64,000 nucleotides of DNA from the NCBI GenBank assembly GCA_017506865.1, contig JAFCMP010000510.1:186001-250000 (forward strand), read 5' to 3'. The notes beneath the pieces were generated by a model, which had not been told where the DNA came from, searched no databases, and worked only from the letters and a program-made list of their open reading frames with translations. Made by a program: the position numbers and the translations under genes. Each line of letters opens with the position of its first letter. The stretch's first letter is position 1. Origin of the DNA: Tribonema minus (Eukaryota > Sar > Xanthophyceae > Tribonematales > Tribonemataceae). Shown in pieces: positions 58,501 through 64,000 of the stretch.

Positions 58501-61500
58501 CAGTATGTCATGGTCAGAAGCTAAGGCAGGCCTCAGCAACAGCTCACAAGACCACACGACTGCGTATGCACCACATACACCGCTCAAGGCCGGCTGCCGT
58601 CCTGTGCTGGTCTACCAAGTTTTTGCACAACGAGGTGGCAACCAGCACAGCAAGCCTTGCATGTCCATTGCATGGGCAGCAATTTCACCACACCATAGAC
58701 GAACAGTAGTGAGACGTCTCAAGAAGTTTGGTTGCCCCACCACATAGGCAATGTGCTGTAGCGCCATGCTCTAGCCAGAGCTTGGTGACACGCCACCTGA
58801 GCGACAGCACCGATCTGTGAGGCTTGCAAGGCACCTTGTACAAACAGGCTGGTGCTCAGGTTGCTGCTATAGTTTAAGTAGCAGCAATGGAACGCCATGT
58901 GTGGTTGACAGCTCACCTGAGCTCATGGTACACGAGCTGCAGCGTGTGCTTCCTTCGCAGAGTTGCAGTCGCCTGCGACTGCACTCCCCCAGGCAGACAT
59001 CAATGCGCCGCCCACACAGCACACCAGCAGGTGCACCGGCCACCACACAGCATCTTTGCTGCTTCCCTAAGGGATTCCGACTGCCTGGCACATGCCAGGT
59101 AGTGCCGGCAGCGAGTTGTAGCCACCTGACTGCCACCTAGCTCAATTTGGGACCTCCACGCCAAAAGCCGCCTTGCCGTCCACAGGCACACCCTGGCCAT
59201 GTGGTGCGCTAAGTAACTCTGGAACTAATGCCATCATTGGCAGCTGTGAGCAACCACTCCTCCTCAAGTGTCATGTAGCGCGTGTGCTGTGTGTGGAGCT
59301 GCCACAGTGATTTTTGCGCGCCACGGCGGATTTGACTTTTGGCGAAATTTTGGCCCAGATTTGACTCCGAAATCTGGCTTTTTTTCAGATAAGCTCTACT
59401 TCAATGGTGAAGATTGTAACGGACTTCATTTTTGAAAATTGTTCCGGAAAGCTCGGGACTTGACCATCAATTTTTACATAGGAACTTTTCACCAACAAGC
59501 CCATCTCAAAAAGTTAGCTTTGAGGCGACTTTAAGGGAAACATACTTATGGGACAGAGGAAGTACCATAGCTCGTACACCAGCCAAAATGCTCACTTGCG
59601 CAACAGCTCCAATATTATTTCTAATATATAGAGCTCCACAATCTTTTGATTCGTTTCCATATATTCCAATACACTCCCATGCTGTAGCTCACCTTTGCGG
59701 CGTAGTGGTTCCCGACTTTGACGCCGCCGAAATCGTACCGCAACTTGCACCTGCGCAACACAGCTCCTGGGACACACTAAGGGCAAACTGTATGCTGTAG
59801 CCGCTAGTAGGTTGCTCACCTTCGCGGCATAGTGGTTCCCGACTTTGACGCCGCCAAAATCATACCGCAACTCGCTGGTGTTCCAGTCGATACCATCGGG
59901 TGGCGCCTCGTCCGTGACGTAGTAGTTTGCCCAGTTGAACGTGTCTTGCGGCTGGGTGATGAACTCCACTGCGTACCGCAGGTCCTTGTTCACGTCGATG
60001 TCTGCAATTGCAAAGGGCGGTGGCTGCTGGTTCGTCAGGTCCGTAGAAACTTCAATTTGAAATTTTGTGCAAAAATTCAATTTGAAGGTTAGTACACAAA
60101 CTTCCAAGTTGAACGTGTCTTGCGGCTGCGTGATAAATTGCACCGCGCACCGCAGGTCCTTGTTCACATCGATGTCTGCAAGGGGCGACGATGATCAAAT
60201 CGTCAAGACATGAAGATCTTGCAGTGTCCGCGTTTTGACGCAGTCATTGTGCGGAACACTGTGACAGTATGGGGACGGGTGCATGGGACGGGTGCGTGTA
60301 CTTCAACTTGAAGTTCATCCTTGAACGCATGTCCATGCCTGCGCGGGGCGTGATGAACTCCACCGCGTACCGCAGGTCCTTGTTTACGTCAATGTCTGCG
60401 AGGAGGCGGTGGCCGTTGATTCGTCGGGAACATGGGGAATGTGGCAGTGTCCGCGTTTTGGATGCGGATGTGCGCATAAAAACTTCAATTTGAAGTTTAG
60501 TGCAGAACTTTCAATTTGAAGTTTAGTACACAAACGTCCAAATTAAACGTGTCCTGCGTGGCTGCTTGATGAACTCCACCGCGTATAGCAGGTCCTTGTT
60601 CACGTCAGTGTCTGCGAGGGGTAATGGCCATTGGTTTGTCAGGTAACATGGGGATCTTGCTGTGTCCGTGTTTTGAGCGCAGTGATCATCGCGCGAAGCC
60701 ATGGAGGTGAACGCGCTGGATGCAGAGATGCCAACGGGTCGCTAACCCTATTCTAGCCCTAAATTAAACCCTAACCCTAACCCTAAATCTAGATGGCTAA
60801 CCCTAACTCTAAGCCTCCCTAACCCTAGCCCTAACCCTGAGCCGCTCGTGCCTGTGCTGAGAGGCTATGCACATATGCACGGTAGTTGTGTCCAACGGCA
60901 GATGTAGACTTGGCACAATAGCGCGCACCTTGGTGTATCCCAATGGCCTCGCAGCCGTCCCCCTTGAACGTGGTAATGGGCCAGTAGCTCTGCCCACTGG
61001 CTATGGCTGTCTCATAGACAGCCAACCCCAGCCCTAACCCCAAACCTTTCCCTAATCCTAGTCTCACGTGACGCATGCGATCTCTCATGCCCATGCTACA
61101 TGAAATGCTTGGTGGTTCTGCCCGACAGGCGAGAGCGCACCTTGGTCTATCCCGATGACTTCGCAGCCGTCGCCCTTGGACGTGGTGATGGGCCAGTGTG
61201 TCGCGGTGCAATTCACGCGGTGGCGCACCGTTCCATCATCCGATTCAACACCATCAGCGCCGTACAACACCTGTGATGTGAAGGGAAACGCATCAAAAGA
61301 TCGTAGAGCTCTAGGTGACAAGGTGTGGTTAGCTGTCGCATTGAATGCCTTCCACCAATAATCGTGGTCGCCGCTGCTGCAGCACTCCAGACAGTGCCAC
61401 CATATGCACAGCGGTCAAATAGACTTCATCACGCCCAAGCTCACCGTGCGCAGGCACCCCACGCTCGTCGCGTAGGGGATCCCCTGCCAATCCCCCCAGC

Positions 61501-62535
61501 CCGCCACGTCGTTGCCAATCAGCAGCAGCGGGCGGCACACGGTGAAGTACGGCATCTTCAACTGCGTCGCAGCGGGGTCTCGGCTCAGGCTGACGGGCGG
61601 CGAGAGGCGCGCGCGCACGGTGAGCACAAAGTCGGTTACACAGACGCAGACGAAGACGATGACGAGCGCCACGAAGGTCGCGTTGGCGTGCCGGTGCCAT
61701 CTGCACAAATGCAAATGTGATAGGGGGGGGGGGGGGGGGGGGGAGGGGGGGGTCAGCCAGTTGTGGAGATCCAGAAAGAACGGGAGGTCAACCCCCCCCC
61801 CCCCCCCAAAGGCATGTTGTTGAATGATGTTCTTCAACTAACACATGCATAGATGCTGTGACATGAAAACACGCCTGTTTTACACCTACCTGCAGCTATA
61901 GCTATACCATAGCTATACATACCTGTGAGCTACATGTACCTGCGTACGTGTGCAACAGGCCCGAGCGCGCAGCCAGCTCACTCTTACAGCCCACACGCTT
62001 TAAACAAGCATACCTGCACACCACGTACATACATACCCATGAGCTACATATACCTACATACCTGCATGACACGCGCGAGGGCTGCCAGCTCACTGTCACT
62101 GCCCACACACTTGATGCATGCATACATGCATGACAGGTACATGCATACCCATGAGCAAGATATATGTACAACCCTGCGCGACCTGCGCGTCGCATACATA
62201 CATACCCATGAGCATATACCTACAATACCTGCGCGACACGCCCGAGGGCGGCCAGCTCCGTGTCACACTCTACACACTTAATACCTGCCTGCACGCTACT
62301 GTAGGTGCATATATACGCATGAATATCATGCATATAGTAAAGACCCGCATGTGAGTGACAGAGCAACATATACCTACTTACCTGCGCGACACGCCCGAGG
62401 GCGGCCAGCTCACTCCCAGGCCGTCTGCGAGGCCCTCACTGTAGTGGTCTTGGAAGCCGCGGTCGGCGACGTAGCTGCGGCGCCTGTGGAGCGCCTCCTT
62501 CGGGCGCCGGAAGTAGTGCATGCGGGTTGGTCGCC
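55586..62535 (-). CDS. Protein with two membrane segments and a Cys-bearing luminal/extracellular domain
   Basis: Exons in phase: 62535-62382, 61700-61445, 61270-61141, 60001-59820 and 56013 to about 55586. Reading order: a basic stretch (MHYFRRPKEALHRRRSYVA), a first hydrophobic helix (ATFVALVIVFVCVCVTDFVL), about 200 residues with six cysteines and potential N-glycosylation sites (NCT, NTS, NTT), a second hydrophobic helix (YSYLGYCLAAFTLLFGF), then a charged likely coiled-coil tail (LEEAKTLHILKQHLAAVERQ). A type with both termini inside and a domain outside, as in two-helix receptors or channels, is the simplest topology, but I recognise no family. The frame ends at a stop at 55586, or splices onward at gtgcag near 55609. 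The 5' end is open: more exons may lie above 62.6 kb. Confidence 0.65.
56165..56560 (-). repeat. Three acceptor-edge copies of the exon ending at 56013
   Basis: The acceptor and exon start (plus strand gcacgtcgcgctccttcgtg then atctgcg) recur at 56178-56210, 56390-56422 and 56528-56560. All keep a possible acceptor (cag or gcag before atcacg, gtcacg or attacg). Confidence 0.88.
56865..59750 (-). repeat. Scattered donor-edge copies of exon 59820-60001
   Basis: Copies of the exon end and donor (plus-strand cores ctcacctttgcggcgtagtg and actttgacgccgccgaa) lie at 59688-59745, 58157-58212, 57986-58040 and, most decayed, 56880-56935. A separate triplicate (tcgctatcgcgcggtatctc) lies at 57140, 57323 and 57480. 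Confidence 0.85.
60115..60625 (-). repeat. Three acceptor-edge copies of exon 59820-60001
   Basis: Copies at 60112-60180, 60345-60402 and 60548-60612 share ccgcaggtccttgttcacgt and gatgtctgc. Linkers contain aacttcaatttgaag-type words. Confidence 0.9.
60738..60840 (+). repeat. Interstitial TTAGGG-type tracts
   Basis: Several short CCCTAA runs (60740-60790 and 60806-60840) lie in the intron between exons 61141-61270 and 59820-60001. Confidence 0.85.
60927..61000 (-). repeat. Donor-edge copy of exon 61141-61270
   Basis: The exon end and donor (plus strand gcgcaccttggtctatccc at 61136) recur at 60924 as gcgcaccttggtgtatccc, and similarity continues for about 70 bp. Confidence 0.9.
61271..61444 (-). 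repeat. Intron made almost entirely of dispersed repeat family A
   Basis: This 174-bp intron (donor gtgagc, acceptor catcacag) contains the family A repeat from 61287 to 61430, about 144 bp. Only about 15 bp at each end are not part of the repeat. Confidence 0.85.
61721..61807. repeat. G- and C-homopolymer pair
   Basis: A G-rich run (about 61721-61750) and a C run (about 61792-61807) could pair as a hairpin with a loop of about 45 bp. It lies in the intron above exon 61445-61700. Confidence 0.8.
61940..62265 (-). repeat. Donor-edge copies of exon 62382-62535
   Basis: Three copies of the exon end (cgacacgcccgagggcggcc or decayed forms, then agctcactcnnac) lie at 62222-62265, 62056-62105 and 61946-61995. 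The spacers are rich in catacatacc-type words. Confidence 0.85.
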
Positions 62536-62659
62536 CTGCGACACAGGTAGGTATGTATATCACGGCATCTCAACGTTATTAAGGTAAGCCAGGTGGCGCG
62601 GTCCTCTGTTAATGGTGCTCGAGAAATAACTGGCAAGGATTTGAACCGATACATGGGGC

Positions 62660-62950
62660 ATGCGATGCGCGCGCAGCTGCTTGCGGCGCCTGTGGAGCAC
62701 CTCCTTTGGGCACCTGAAGTAGTGCATGCGGGCTGGTCGCCTGCAACACAGTTACGTACGTACATCACAGCAGCTCAACAAGGCTTACAACACAAGTGAG
62801 GTGAGTTTGTCTCGATATTTGTTTTAGTGTACATAGATTACTCTTCAATATACTTGTTGCTTTTGCATCTCAGTTCTTACGGGGCATACATACATACATT
62901 TACGCCGGAAGTAATGCATACGGGTTGGTCGCCTGCGACGGGTGGGTACG
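62660..62950 (-). repeat. Acceptor-edge copies of exon 62382-62535
   Basis: Copies at 62678-62748 and 62895-62945 share gtagtgcatgcgggctggtc and the following acceptor. A linked upstream block containing a tRNA box B-like ggttcaaatcc is also duplicated (62600-62680 and 62970-63060). Confidence 0.8.
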
Positions 62951-63060
62951 TATGCATGTTACAATTGTTCAAGATGATGGCGGTGGCCAGATGACGTAAA
63001 CCTCTGCGGATGATGATTGGAAACGGATCACAGGGATTGAAACCGACGCGTGGGGCACTC

Positions 63061-64000
63061 AATGCGTGCCGTGCCGTTGCTTGCCACACTTCCTTTTGAC
63101 GTCAAAAGTCGTGACGTACCATTTGCGTGGCGGCAGGGTATGTGCGCATGAGACAGTGGCACATAGGCACGAGTATTATAAAACCGCGAAGTCGCCCGCT
63201 GACGATGCTCGGACTTGTAGATGCATACTACTCTGGCGCACACCGATGGCACGTCACAGGCGTCCGCAATGCACTACAATGCGTGGGATGCACACTGCAT
63301 GCATGCGCGCACTGCGTGCCGCCGATGGAAATTGGAAGCAGTGCGTGCAGATGCCTGTGACGTGCCATCGGCGAGGTAGGTATGCATACAGCGGTGGCTC
63401 AGTGCAAGTGTCAAGAATTCGTGCTGACGATGCGCTTCAGCGCGGTTACCTACAGTTACATCCTTGCGTGGGCTGTTGAAGTTCCGGGCTTTGGTATGGC
63501 AAAAACCATTTTGCATCTGCATGACTGATTCCCGGCGCATCACCGCGGTTCGCTGAGACACCCTCTGCCACACGCCAGCTCTTTCTGCACTCATAGTCGC
63601 ATACGTCAAACCCCAAGCTGCACTTGGTATGGTAAGCGTGAGTCGTAGCTGTGTGGCAGGGCTTAAATTAGAAGCCACAGCGCGCCTGGATGACTCTGAG
63701 TCTGACCTTGAGTGACGGAGGCTTGAATGCGGGCGGACTAAAACAGCAACATCGCTACATGACCATGTAGAAATGCCAATCACAGGGGGTGTAAAGTTGC
63801 ACACATTTTTTGGGCACGAGCGAAGTGGTGCTGAGACACGTTGCACCCGTCTTATAGCGAGGGGGTGCGTGGGTGCGACATCTACGTCAAAATCAGCAAA
63901 GTCTCACAATGGATAGTATTTTAGAAGCGTCACTGCTGACAGTGAGTGCAGGAATGAGCTAGCTGAGGGTGCGTTCAGCTGGAGGTAGGTTTGACTATGA
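63061..64000. other. Window end, no gene recognised
   Basis: The only structure noted is a 19-bp perfect inverted repeat (63243-63261 and 63353-63371, ccgatggcacgtcacaggc and its complement). Earlier exons of the two-membrane-segment gene may lie here. Confidence 0.4.

Noticed and set aside
62600..63060. Possible tRNA genes (ggttcaaatcc and ggtttcaatccc)
   Set aside because: The two are copies of one intronic unit and neither folds into a cloverleaf.

Overview
This is a nuclear window from a eukaryote, most likely a unicellular or filamentous alga. The evidence is GT-AG introns in almost every gene, interstitial TTAGGG-type repeats, a 27-residue ankyrin-like repeat protein of the 'HLEVLQWARANGCPWD' kind common in stramenopile and haptophyte algae, a fungal-type Zn2Cys6 protein, and a LINE that joins OTU, reverse transcriptase and restriction-like endonuclease domains. 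A stramenopile is my best guess, but the lineage is not proven from the sequence.

Layout. (1) 1-10.4 kb: a minus-strand gene of at least seven phase-compatible exons. It encodes a long disordered polyQ region followed by three hydrophobic segments, and it runs off the low-coordinate end. (2) 11.5-20.9 kb: a nearly intact non-LTR retrotransposon on the minus strand, called LINE copy 1. (3) 21.3-24.4 kb: a plus-strand Zn2Cys6 gene. (4) 26.2-41.1 kb: a minus-strand gene of 13 exons for a COG3146/DUF482 (FemAB-like, GNAT-fold) protein with a mitochondrial-like presequence. (5) 41.2-42.7 kb: an intronless ankyrin-like repeat gene, divergent from gene 4 across 128 bp. (6) 43-54.6 kb: a repeat-rich stretch with a retroelement remnant, four more copies of the same LINE (258, 47, 2723 and 150 bp) with target-site duplications, one of which interrupts a coding exon, and the first exon of another minus-strand gene. 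(7) 55.6-62.5 kb: a minus-strand gene for a protein with two membrane segments and a Cys-containing, potentially N-glycosylated domain between them.

The most unusual property is shared by all the intron-rich genes. Their introns are filled with tandem, decaying copies of the neighbouring exon edge together with its splice site. Donor-edge copies lie downstream of the real donor and acceptor-edge copies lie upstream of the real acceptor, often mixed with TTAGGG-type and CTTCAA/TTGAAG-type short repeats. Splicing must join the two outermost sites and skip every decoy. One 39-bp microexon is present three times with identical coding sense. I traced this pattern exon by exon and regard it as the main candidate for an undescribed genome process.

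Gene models were made by eye from reading frame, splice dinucleotides, phase and family similarity. No alignment or expression data were available.
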